DNA of 64,000 bases from a virus: IMG/VR virus record IMGVR_UViG_3300043787_000133, positions 1-64,000 of that record; one strand, given 5' to 3'. This document shows, in pieces, positions 55,431-63,254 of the stretch. Position 1 is the stretch's first letter. Each line of letters starts with the position of its first letter. A program made the translations under genes and the position numbers. The notes below the pieces were generated by a model, which worked only from the letters and a program-made list of their open reading frames with translations, was not told where the DNA came from and searched no databases.

Positions 55431-56378
55431 ATGAAGCTGAACCGCAGGGGTGCCCTGGGCATCGCGGCAGCGGCGATTGTCCTGGCAGGCGGCGGTGCTG
55501 CCTTCGCGGCCACCAGCGCGGACCCGCCCTCCTCCGTCACCGCCGTGACGCAGGTCCAGAACGACGGCGACTCCGGCAACGGCGGCGGCATCTGGGCCAT
55601 CGACCAGATGCACCGCACCCTGACGGTCGCGGACGCCGCCCCGAACACCGCCCCGTCCGGCTCCGTTGCCTACACGGCCACGGTCGCCGACACCGGCACC
55701 TTCACCACCGTTGCCGGGGCGCTTGACCCCAACCAGGTGATCCCCGGGCAGAGGATCGCCCACGCGGTCAGCGGGGACGTGACCTGCTCGGCCTCGTACG
55801 CGATCACCGCTCCATCCCCCACCTACGTCCTGAGCAGCCTCGCCAACGCCGGCCTGCCCGCCTCGATCAACGACAACTTCCAGCACGTGTCCATCGGGCC
55901 GCTGTCGTTCAGCGGCTGGCCGGCTCAGGCATTCTCCTCCGAGATCCCCGCGACGGACATCAGCCAGACGCACTACAACTGCGTCTACACCACCGCAGCG
56001 GGCGAGTCCTGGACTGACTCTGACACCAACGACGACGGCAACCTGGTGCAGGACGGCAACATCACCGGCCTGCTGGCCCCGCCGCCCGTGATCATCCGCC
56101 TGTCGCACGGCCAGGGCACCGCCACCGCGCCGACCCGCGAGACCGTCTCCTTCCAGCAGTCCGGCACGGCATCCTGGGACGAGTTCTACATCGTCGGCCC
56201 CGGACCGATCAACGGGCACAAGGGCTGGGTCAACGGGAAGGTGGGCCTGAACTTCGGCTACTACGAGGGCCTTGAGGCCAACCACGGCTACACGGTCTAC
56301 TACACCCCGGTCGAGGGGCAGGGGAGCAACGTCCAGGTCCCGGACGCTCACCCTGGTGACGTGTACTTCGTGAGCTAG
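55431..56378 (+). CDS. Exported protein with Sec signal peptide
   Basis: 315 aa with AAGGAAGGAAC upstream. A signal peptide is clear: MKLNRRGALGIAAAAIVLAG, then a small-residue cleavage region (AAFAATSA). The mature part is Thr/Ser/Gly-rich and beta-like with three Cys. It has no virion features and its own terminator, so it may be a moron changing the host surface or secreted milieu. Host-type signal peptide suggests transfer from an actinobacterium. Substrate unknown. Confidence 0.78.
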   Translation: MKLNRRGALGIAAAAIVLAGGGAAFAATSADPPSSVTAVTQVQNDGDSGNGGGIWAIDQMHRTLTVADAAPNTAPSGSVAYTATVADTGTFTTVAGALDPNQVIPGQRIAHAVSGDVTCSASYAITAPSPTYVLSSLANAGLPASINDNFQHVSIGPLSFSGWPAQAFSSEIPATDISQTHYNCVYTTAAGESWTDSDTNDDGNLVQDGNITGLLAPPPVIIRLSHGQGTATAPTRETVSFQQSGTASWDEFYIVGPGPINGHKGWVNGKVGLNFGYYEGLEANHGYTVYYTPVEGQGSNVQVPDAHPGDVYFVS

Positions 56379-56392
56379 CCGCAGCGCCGCCG

Positions 56393-56426
56393 AGGCCCGG
56401 GTCAGCGATGACCCGGGCCTTTCGCG
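56393..56426 (+). terminator. Intrinsic terminator of the exported-protein gene
   Basis: AGGCCCGGGTCA, loop GCGA, TGACCCGGGCCT: a perfect 12-bp stem followed by TTCGCGTT. Confidence 0.8.
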
Positions 56427-56447
56427 TTGGCTGACCCCTTGTGCCAA

Positions 56448-56464
56448 TACAGCTTTTCTTGATA
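56448..56464 (+). promoter_or_regulatory. 17-bp spacer/operator element with promoter
   Basis: TACAGCTTTTCTTGATA with TAAGCT overlapping its end as -10 and TTGTGC about 18 bases before that. The leader holds TGCAAGGGAACAAGCGCT (56474-56491), the box shared with the leaders at 42334 and 51883. Confidence 0.78.
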
Positions 56465-56503
56465 AGCTCATCGTGCAAGGGAACAAGCGCTGAGGAGGAA
56501 GCA

Positions 56504-57040
56504 ATGAGCAGGAGCAGCAAGAAGTTCGCCGCTTACGTGCCGGCCACGTGCCAGGGCGGTGGCGGCACCGAGGTTACTTTCGAGACCTCCAGCGACAAGT
56601 ACCGCTACGCAGGCCTCGTGCTTCCCCTGAACGGCGGCGGCCAGTGGGACGTCGCCGTCGTTGGCTGGTCGGCTGAGTCAGTTACCTCCCGCAACCGGAC
56701 GCAGGCCAACAAGCGCCTCGGCGCCTACCGGGGGCAGGCCTGGGCACTCGACCGCTACACCGGCACCTCGATCGCCTGGGAGCACACCGCCCCGGTCGTC
56801 CGCGAGTACTTCGGGCACCACCGGGTGGCCGTCACCGCAGTCTTCTTCCCCGGGGAGGGGTGGACCGAGCGCGACTACCACGGCGGCAAGTCGCTGCTGC
56901 GCATGCTGAAGGGCGACGGCGTGACCCACGTCCGGTTCACCGGCCGGGGCACCTTCGAGGGCGAGCGCCCCGGAGTTCACGCGGCCGACTTCACCATGGA
57001 CGAGCTGCTCAAGTCGATGAATGCCAGGAAGAAGTCCTGA
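56504..57040 (+). CDS. Hypothetical protein
   Basis: 178 aa with GAGGAGGAAGC upstream. KFAAYVPATCQGGG, YAGLVLPLNGGGQWDVAVVGWS, NRTQANKRLGAYRGQAWALDRY, VVREYFGHHRVAVTAVFFP and MDELLKSMNARKK. Beta-rich core with a helical end. Sole gene of its unit, under a 17-bp-element promoter. No family recognised. Confidence 0.75.
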   Translation: MSRSSKKFAAYVPATCQGGGGTEVTFETSSDKYRYAGLVLPLNGGGQWDVAVVGWSAESVTSRNRTQANKRLGAYRGQAWALDRYTGTSIAWEHTAPVVREYFGHHRVAVTAVFFPGEGWTERDYHGGKSLLRMLKGDGVTHVRFTGRGTFEGERPGVHAADFTMDELLKSMNARKKS

Positions 57041-57124
57041 TGGACTGAAGGGGACACAGGCCAGGTTCCGGGTTATATTGACCCGAGAGGCACAACGCTC
57101 CCCAAGTAGTACCTCTGTGGCACA

Positions 57125-57161
57125 GAGAAGCCGCCCGGTGCCCCCGTCCGGGCGGCTTCTC
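57125..57161 (+). terminator. Terminator closing a possible small RNA
   Basis: GAGAAGCCGCCCGG pairs perfectly with CCGGGCGGCTTCTC (14 bp). Its left arm overlaps a smaller hairpin (CTCTGTG, G, CACAGAG; 57113-57127), so the two are mutually exclusive. A TATATT box at 57074-57079 would give a transcript of about 75 nt ending here. Confidence 0.6.
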
Positions 57162-57167
57162 ACGTTC

Positions 57168-57188
57168 CTAGATCGTTGACCGGGAAAT
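57168..57188. repeat. Left copy of a perfect 21-bp inverted repeat
   Basis: CTAGATCGTTGACCGGGAAA plus one more T is the exact reverse complement of 57860-57880. The pair encloses a promoter and two genes. An imperfect half-copy (GGTCAATGATC, 57196-57206) lies just inside. Confidence 0.9.
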
Positions 57189-57291
57189 AGATGCAGGTCA
57201 ATGATCGTAGGCGGTAAGCGAGCGCTTGACGGGCGCGCCGATGGGGCGCCCCTGGTGCCGGACCAGTGTCCCGAGGGGCACCGACATTCAA

Positions 57292-57358
57292 GAAAGTTGT
57301 CTTGGTGCTTGACAACTTTCAGTGCGCGACATAAAGTTGTCTTTATACAAGACAACTT
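57292..57358 (+). promoter_or_regulatory. Strong promoter with two operator dyads
   Basis: TTGACA (57309-57314), a 17-base spacer, TAAAGT (57332-57337). Dyad 1: GAAAGTTGTC (57292-57301) and GACAACTTTC (57311-57320) overlap the -35. Dyad 2: AAGTTGTCTT (57334-57343) and AAGACAACTT (57349-57358) overlap the -10 and start. All four arms share GTTGTC. This is a classical repressor-controlled layout, unrelated to the 17-bp element. Confidence 0.8.
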
Positions 57359-57369
57359 ATGGAGGGCAC

Positions 57370-57570
57370 GTGGACACGAACTACCGCTACGACAGCAACG
57401 AGGACTACGCCCAGGCCTACGGCTACACCAGTGCGGCCGAGTACGCCGCAGCGCGCGCCGCCCACGACGGCGCAGGGACCGGCCACAACCCGGCGCTTTG
57501 CGGCGACCGGTGCCCGTGCAAGGCCCGCCGGGACAACAGCGCCGCCCAGTCGGTCAGCCGTGCAGCCTGA
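57370..57570 (+). CDS. Small protein of the inverted-repeat module
   Basis: 66 aa from GTG after GGAGGGCAC. Tyr/Asn-rich start (VDTNYRYDSNEDYAQAYG), helix (SAAEYAAARAAHDG), then CGDRCPCKARRDN, a compact three-Cys motif. First gene under the dyad-controlled promoter; overlaps the HTH gene by 11 bases. Function unknown. Confidence 0.7.
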   Translation: MDTNYRYDSNEDYAQAYGYTSAAEYAAARAAHDGAGTGHNPALCGDRCPCKARRDNSAAQSVSRAA

Positions 57571-57835
57571 GCAGCAGCCCGCGACGGCCGCCCGGACCCG
57601 CTACCAGGGCCGGGCGGCCGTCGCCGTGATACTCGGCGCTACCCCCGACCTGCTCGCGCACTGGATGCGCCGCCACCCGGAAGGCATGCCCGAGCCTGAC
57701 GCAGAAGAGGAGAGGCCCGGCGGCGACCTCGTCCCGCTCTGGCTGCCCGGGCGCGACGCCGAATGGCACGCGTGGCGCGCATCGTTCCCCGGCCGCACAG
57801 GACGGCCACGCAAGGGAGACACTTCAGCCGACTGA
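57560..57835 (+). CDS. Excisionase/AlpA-like HTH protein
   Basis: 91 aa from GTG. RYQGRAAVAVILGATPDLLAHWMRRH is a compact helix-turn-helix, followed by a wing-like WLPGRDAEWHAW and a basic end (GRTGRPRKGD). Such proteins are common in actinophages and mobile elements as small DNA-binding factors or excisionases. It may bind the operator dyads of its own promoter or the flanking inverted repeats. Confidence 0.75.
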   Translation: MQPEQQPATAARTRYQGRAAVAVILGATPDLLAHWMRRHPEGMPEPDAEEERPGGDLVPLWLPGRDAEWHAWRASFPGRTGRPRKGDTSAD

Positions 57836-57859
57836 TGCCAGGCTCAATGACCTGCCCGG

Positions 57860-57880
57860 ATTTCCCGGTCAACGATCTAG
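57860..57880. repeat. Right copy of the perfect 21-bp inverted repeat
   Basis: The exact reverse complement of 57168-57188; it overlaps the last codons and the TAG (57877-57879) of the minus-strand gene that ends here. Confidence 0.9.
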
Positions 57881-58905
57881 AGCGCGATCAGCGGCGCAAG
57901 CTCGGCCAGCTCGCCAGCGCCCGCCGCAGCCTCCCCGGCCCCGGCAGCCTCGCCGCCGCCGCTCATGCCCTTCATCAGCGACCGCGCGCCCTGCCACTCC
58001 AGGGCCTTGCCCGCCGGGCCCGCGCCGCCCGAGGAACTTCCGGAAGAGCCGCTGTCGGTCATCGGGCCGTTGCCCATCACGGAGTCGGTCAGGTCAGCGC
58101 GGCGCAGGTAGCGCGAGACCACCTTGCGGCCCAGGCGCTCGCACTCGGAGGCAGGCAGCCCCGGGTTCGCCTCGGCGATCATCGCGGTCACCCGCAGCAC
58201 CCGGGCGTGCACCGGGTCGCGGCTGGCCGTCGAGGACACCCCCGGCCGGCTGGTCGGCTGGCCGACGGGAGCGACCCCGCCGCCGCCCTGCGTCCCCGCC
58301 GGGATGCTCGGGGTGAGGCCCCCGCTCCCCGACGACGGCAGGCCCATGTCCACCGACCCGTCCCCCGTGCCGACGTCCGGCGGCATGTACGGCGACATCA
58401 TCATCGACTCGGGGTTCGCGTCCGCCCGCCGGCGCAGCGAGCCGGCCGCCTGCGTCACCGCGCCGGGCGTGTCCGCCCGCACCTGGGTCACCTGCGGGCT
58501 GGGGCCGCCCGGAGCGCCCATCGGCACCTCGGAGTAGCCGCCCCTGAAGTCCGGCCCCTCGTCGTGCTCGTCAGGCTTCTCCGGCCCCTGGCCGTAGCCG
58601 CCGCCGTTCAGCAGCGGCTCCAGCGAGATCACCGGGTCCGTGCCCTCAGTGAGGGCCTCGCGGTACAGCTCGTAGCGCCTGCGCGCCGTGGCAGCCAGGT
58701 CGTCGTACTCGATCCCGTTGCGGGCCGCTATCGCCTCAAACTGCTGGCTCATGAGGGACGAGCGGTGCGCGAACTCCTCGGGGGTCCGCGCGGCGAGCAG
58801 GAAAGGGAAGACCTGCTCCATCTCCGCGTCCGCCCTGGCGATAGCCGCCTCCCGGGCGAATGAGTCGTGGTCCTCGCTGGCAATCACCCAAAGGTCGTCC
58901 GTCAT
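57877..58905 (-). CDS. Probable virion-associated protein
   Basis: 342 aa starting MTDDLWVIASEDHDSF, with GGAGGACTGGGA upstream and an ATGA overlap with the preceding gene. N-terminal helices (FAREAAIARADAEMEQVF), then a Gly/Pro-rich region holding GYGQGPEKPDEH and YSEVPMGAPGG, which recurs in the gene at 61668. A helical segment (ARVLRVTAMIAEANPGL, CERLGRKVVSRYLRRADL) and an Ala/Gly-rich end complete it. Role inferred only from context. Confidence 0.7.
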   Translation of the reverse strand: MTDDLWVIASEDHDSFAREAAIARADAEMEQVFPFLLAARTPEEFAHRSSLMSQQFEAIAARNGIEYDDLAATARRRYELYREALTEGTDPVISLEPLLNGGGYGQGPEKPDEHDEGPDFRGGYSEVPMGAPGGPSPQVTQVRADTPGAVTQAAGSLRRRADANPESMMMSPYMPPDVGTGDGSVDMGLPSSGSGGLTPSIPAGTQGGGGVAPVGQPTSRPGVSSTASRDPVHARVLRVTAMIAEANPGLPASECERLGRKVVSRYLRRADLTDSVMGNGPMTDSGSSGSSSGGAGPAGKALEWQGARSLMKGMSGGGEAAGAGEAAAGAGELAELAPLIAL

Positions 58906-61667
58906 TCCCAGTCCTCCACGTTCCACGGGTTGTGAGCCAGCTCGGCAGGATCGTGATCATGAGCGAAGTCGTAGTCCTCGTGCAGGACCTGGTGCCATCC
59001 TCGCGGGTCAGGATGCCCCTGGGCCGGAAGCATGTGATCGTGCTCCAGGTGGTCTACCAGCCCTTCGCGGCTCATCATCGACACCTTCGCAAGACTAGCC
59101 CGCACCGTGCGCCGGAATGCCGCCAGGCGGTCGTTGCCGTGCGGGTCGCCCCGGTAGGCGTCGCGGTTGGTGTAGCCGCCCCGGTCAGCCGAGTTAGGCG
59201 CCGCCGGCGCAAGCGTGACGTTCTCGGGGTGCACCCCGGAGAACGTCTGCACCATCGGGCCGTCCGGCTGCGGCTGCCGCTGCGGCTGGCCCATCACGTC
59301 GTCCGGCACCACCGGGCCGCCCGGGAGCGGCGGAGCCCCCTGGTACGGCGGGGCACCGCCCGGCACGGCCGCCTGCGACAGGCCGCCCATCGGCGGCGGC
59401 GAGCCCGGACCGTTCAGCGGGGTGGAACCCATCGGGTCGGGCGACGTGCCCGGCCCGTCGGTGATCAGGTCGGTGGACACCCCGCCCTCGGCCTGGAGGT
59501 AGGTGCTCCTGGGCGCCCGGCCGCGCGCTGCCTCGTGCCTGCGGGTGAAGTCCTGGTGCAGCATCATCCGGCGGCTCAGCTCCGGATGGGTGCCGGAGCG
59601 CGCCATGTGCTCGGTGAACCAGCGCTGCTGCACCCCGGGGTGGTCGGTTATCCCCGCGTACAGGCCGGCCTCGAACCGCGCCGAGCCCTTCCCCGCCAGC
59701 CGCTGGCCCGGATGCCACTTACGGGCGAAAAGGTAGCCCTTGCGGAAGTCGGGGTCGTCCATCAGCGAGTCGGGGGCGAACGCGGCCGACACCCGGCGCA
59801 GCGACGAGGTCTTCCAGGTGGCGCCCGAGCGTCCCCCGGTGCCCTCGCCTTCGAGCTTCTCGTCGCCGGGAGCGCCGCTGACGTTCCGGCCGCCCGTGAC
59901 GTCGTGCTGGCGCTCCAGGTTGTCCCGGGCGTCCTCCCAGGCATCCTGAGCCGAGGCGGCGCGCCGCGACGCGCGGGCCACCTGGAAGTGCTCCCTGGCC
60001 TCGTTCGAGTTCTTGAGCTGCCCGGAGTCCCCGCCCATCGAGAAGGGGACGTCCTGCGGCCCGGAGGGGCTCTGCGCGGCCCCGTAGCCCTGGGCGTAGC
60101 CCTTGACGTACGGCGAGACCGCCGAGCTGTTGTCGGCGAACAGGGGGCGCTCCCCGGCGGTCCTGTCGGCCTGCCCGGCGCTCACCCCCGCCTGGAAGTC
60201 AGGCGACTTCTCCGACATGTTCTGCGACCACGGGTCAGGCGTGGTCGCCGGGCTGCTGAACGGCTCGGCGAAGTCGTCGGTGGTCCGGTGCGGCTGCGTC
60301 CAGGTGTCCGCCTCCCGGCGCAGCGACGCGGTGGTCTGGCCGCCGTCGTCGGCGCGGTACAGGGAGTTGCTCTGCCCGTGCATGGCGCGGCCCTGGGAGT
60401 AGGCCGCCAGGTAGTGGGAGTGCAGGTCGGGACGCCCGGTCTTCTCGCCGTACTCCTGCTTCGTCAGCGGTGCGCGGCCGACCAGACCGTGGATCAGCCC
60501 GGCGGTCTGGTTCCAGCCCTCCAGGTAGCGGCGGTGCTTCTGCTTCGACGCGCCGAAGGAGTCCTTGTGCTCGGGCTGCTGGTTGTTCATCGCGTCGGCG
60601 CGGCCGAGCATGTCCGCGCCGGTCGAGGACACCTGGGCGTAGGCGGTGCGGCGCAGCATCGCCTTGTTGCGCCACCCGAAGATCGGGTCGTACTCCGTCT
60701 CGGACTCCGGCGGACGGCCGCCCCGCGACGGGTTGGTGAACCCCTCGCCGTAGGGGTCGTAGTGGGTGCCCTCGCCGGACAGGCCCGACTCGGTGCCCGG
60801 GTCGATGCCCCGGGCGAACGATGGAGCGGCAGGCCGCGACGGGCGCGGCGCGGGAGCCTGGCGGGGAGCCGGGCGCGACGGCCGGTCCGGGCGGGCGAAC
60901 TCCGAGGTGGCCAGCGGCCCTTCGAGCTGGACGCGGCGGGCGAACCTGTCCGGGTTGAAGGTGCGGTTCCCGTTGTAGTTGAAGGCCGACCCGGCGTGCA
61001 TCGCGCCGGCGATCGTCGGCACGACGTGGTTGTGGAAGTCCTCGTCGGAGATCGCCCCGGAGTACCGCGTCCCGCGCAGCATGTCCGCAACGGCGTCGTG
61101 GTGGCCCTGGGTGTACCCGGGATGGCGGCCCCGGCTCCGCCAGGAGTAGGAGCCCGGGTCGGTGGCCGCGCCGATGAACTTGTCCCGGTCGAACGGGCCG
61201 AGGCCGTTCGAGCCGGTGCCCGGCATCTGGCGGCCGAACGACTCGGCGACCGGCCCGCGCAGGTGCTCGGGCAGCGTGGAGATCGTCGCGGCCAGGTCCT
61301 CGTAGTGCTTGCGCGACCAGGCGACCGCCGTCACCTGGAAGGCCCCGGTGCGCGGCTGCGGGCCGTCCGGCCCGGTGGACCACTGCTGGCTGAACGTGGA
61401 CTGCGGCGAGTTGTCGCCGACGGGGAACGCCACCCCGACGGGCAGCTCGTCGCCCTCAGGGTCAGGGTTGTTGCTGGGGTCAGTGTGCTGCTGGATCTGC
61501 GGGAGCCCCGAGGCCGCCTGGGAGCGCATCGGGCGGCCGTCGGTGGACCACCAGTCGTGGTCGGTGTCGCCCTCGGGCGTCGAGTCGTCGTCCCCGTCGC
61601 GGTCAGGGTCGGAGGCGAGCGCCCACATCAGGCCCTCGCGCACCCGGGGGTATGCGGGCTGCGCCAT
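58902..61667 (-). CDS. Large low-complexity virion-like protein with tetra-His motif
   Basis: 921 aa. Glu/Asp/Gly-rich N-terminus, then helices (HYEDLAATISTLPEHLRGPVAESF), several Ser/Arg-rich segments (SRPAPRQAPAPRPSRP) and repeated short units such as FQAGVSAGQADR, YQKGYLFARKWHPGQRLAGKG-like, AGLYAGITDHPG. The C-terminus has LVDHLEHDHMLP and WHQVLHEDYDFAHDHD, the tetra-His pattern. It resembles the two giant proteins at 15150 and 21575 in composition. Coupled to both neighbours. Confidence 0.68.
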   Translation of the reverse strand: MAQPAYPRVREGLMWALASDPDRDGDDDSTPEGDTDHDWWSTDGRPMRSQAASGLPQIQQHTDPSNNPDPEGDELPVGVAFPVGDNSPQSTFSQQWSTGPDGPQPRTGAFQVTAVAWSRKHYEDLAATISTLPEHLRGPVAESFGRQMPGTGSNGLGPFDRDKFIGAATDPGSYSWRSRGRHPGYTQGHHDAVADMLRGTRYSGAISDEDFHNHVVPTIAGAMHAGSAFNYNGNRTFNPDRFARRVQLEGPLATSEFARPDRPSRPAPRQAPAPRPSRPAAPSFARGIDPGTESGLSGEGTHYDPYGEGFTNPSRGGRPPESETEYDPIFGWRNKAMLRRTAYAQVSSTGADMLGRADAMNNQQPEHKDSFGASKQKHRRYLEGWNQTAGLIHGLVGRAPLTKQEYGEKTGRPDLHSHYLAAYSQGRAMHGQSNSLYRADDGGQTTASLRREADTWTQPHRTTDDFAEPFSSPATTPDPWSQNMSEKSPDFQAGVSAGQADRTAGERPLFADNSSAVSPYVKGYAQGYGAAQSPSGPQDVPFSMGGDSGQLKNSNEAREHFQVARASRRAASAQDAWEDARDNLERQHDVTGGRNVSGAPGDEKLEGEGTGGRSGATWKTSSLRRVSAAFAPDSLMDDPDFRKGYLFARKWHPGQRLAGKGSARFEAGLYAGITDHPGVQQRWFTEHMARSGTHPELSRRMMLHQDFTRRHEAARGRAPRSTYLQAEGGVSTDLITDGPGTSPDPMGSTPLNGPGSPPPMGGLSQAAVPGGAPPYQGAPPLPGGPVVPDDVMGQPQRQPQPDGPMVQTFSGVHPENVTLAPAAPNSADRGGYTNRDAYRGDPHGNDRLAAFRRTVRASLAKVSMMSREGLVDHLEHDHMLPAQGHPDPRGWHQVLHEDYDFAHDHDPAELAHNPWNVEDWE

Positions 61668-63215
61668 CTACTTGCCCTTCCTGCCCTTGGACTTGGACTC
61701 GACGCCCACCGGGGCGACGCCGTACTCCTTGGCCATCTCGTCGATGTACTTCACGACCTTGCCCTTGGGCTCGTTCGTCCGGCCGATGTCGTGCTTGGCG
61801 TTCTCCACGTCGGCCGGCCCGTTGACCGGGAACTTGTCCTTGGTCCCGGGCAGGTGGTGCTTGGCGGTGCCGCGCTCCTTCTCGGTGACCCCGCCGGCCG
61901 CCAGGCCCTTCGCGGCGGTGCGCGGCCCTCTCGGGTGCTTGGCGCACGCGCAGTCCCGGTCGGTGCAGTTCCCGCAGTCGCCGCCCTTGCAGGCGGTGCA
62001 GTGGATCTCGGCGAGCACCGGCCGCACGACGGCCATGAAGCCGTGCAGGACGGCGGTGTCGTCCATGGTGCGGTCGCTCTGCCCCCACGCGGAGGCGAAG
62101 CGGTTGTGGGCGTCGCCCAGCTCGGCGGCCGAGTGGCTCGCGGTGATGGCGCGCAGCCCCTCGCGGACGCCGACCGCCTCGCACTGGGCGGCGCGCCGGG
62201 CGGCGTCCAGGTCCATCAGGTAGCCGACGGCCACCGAGGAGGTGACGGCGATCCCGCCGCAGGACTCGTCGGGCCAGTGGCCGCTGCCGCACCGCTCGTG
62301 GAACGGGTGCATGACGTCAGGCTGCATCGCCCAGCGGTAGCCGAACGGGTCGGGCAGCGAGTAGCCGTCGATCACGGCGGCGACCGCCTGGCGGTGCTCA
62401 GCGCCCGCGTCCTGCTGCGTCCCGGCGACGGGGTTAGGGTGGCTCGACCCCGTCGAGTCGGTGGCGACGGGCGCGACGGGGATCTGGCCGGGCGGCCCCA
62501 GCGGCACCTCGGCGTAGGAGTCGGCGGTGTCGAAGCTGGTGGTGTGCGCGTCGGGCCGCTCGGGTCCCGCGCCGTACCCGGAGCCGCCCTGGTCCTGCTG
62601 CATCACCTGCTGGACCAGCGGGGCCTGCTGGCTGGAGATCTGCGAGTCGTGGTTGAAGCCCTCGATCGGCGCGTTGAGCGGGTCCTGGTCCGGCGCGAAC
62701 GTCGGGAACACCTGCGTGGGGTAGGGCGTCTGCTGCGGCTGGTTGTTCGGGTCGATGAGCTGGTCGATCTGCGGGAGGCCCGAGGCCCCCTGGGCGTGCA
62801 GGTAGGCGACCACCTGGAGGAACTCGTTCTTGGCCGCGCCCATCTTCAGCCCGTACCCGGACGCCAGGGTGCGCGCCCGGCCGTCAGCCTGGGCGGCCAG
62901 CTCGGAGGCGTCGGCGCGCACGGCCGGGTCGAGCCCCCGGTACCAGACCGACGCCTCGGCGATCATCGCGGTGCGGTAGTCGCCGGACGGCTCGTACTCG
63001 GCAAGCCAGTCGGTGGCCGCCGTGTGGTGCTCGTGGAGCGGGGCCGGCGTGAGCCGCTGCGCGGCGATCCGCGCGCCGAGGTCGGTGGCGCGGTCCTCGT
63101 CGGCGAGTGCCGCCTGCCGCCGGTCGAACAGGTCGAGGGCCGCCACCGCCTGAGCGGCCTCCTGGCCCGTGGACGCCTGGCGGATCATCCGCACCAGGTC
63201 GCTGCGGTTGGTCAT
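61668..63215 (-). CDS. Probable virion-associated protein with Cys cluster
   Basis: 515 aa from MTNRSDLVRMIRQAST, with CGGGAGGGCTG upstream; longer starts were rejected for their weaker site. Helical N-terminal half, then GYGAGPERPDAH and YAEVPLGPPGQ (shared with the 342-aa protein), a His/Asp mid-region, and a dense Cys cluster (HCTACKGGDCGNCTDRDCAC) at about residues 410-430. Lys-rich C-terminus (SKSKGRKGK). First gene of the three-gene coupled set. Confidence 0.7.
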   Translation of the reverse strand: MTNRSDLVRMIRQASTGQEAAQAVAALDLFDRRQAALADEDRATDLGARIAAQRLTPAPLHEHHTAATDWLAEYEPSGDYRTAMIAEASVWYRGLDPAVRADASELAAQADGRARTLASGYGLKMGAAKNEFLQVVAYLHAQGASGLPQIDQLIDPNNQPQQTPYPTQVFPTFAPDQDPLNAPIEGFNHDSQISSQQAPLVQQVMQQDQGGSGYGAGPERPDAHTTSFDTADSYAEVPLGPPGQIPVAPVATDSTGSSHPNPVAGTQQDAGAEHRQAVAAVIDGYSLPDPFGYRWAMQPDVMHPFHERCGSGHWPDESCGGIAVTSSVAVGYLMDLDAARRAAQCEAVGVREGLRAITASHSAAELGDAHNRFASAWGQSDRTMDDTAVLHGFMAVVRPVLAEIHCTACKGGDCGNCTDRDCACAKHPRGPRTAAKGLAAGGVTEKERGTAKHHLPGTKDKFPVNGPADVENAKHDIGRTNEPKGKVVKYIDEMAKEYGVAPVGVESKSKGRKGK

Positions 63216-63254
63216 CAGCCCTCCCGTGGGTTCCTGTACCTTCTGCGGCCAGGT

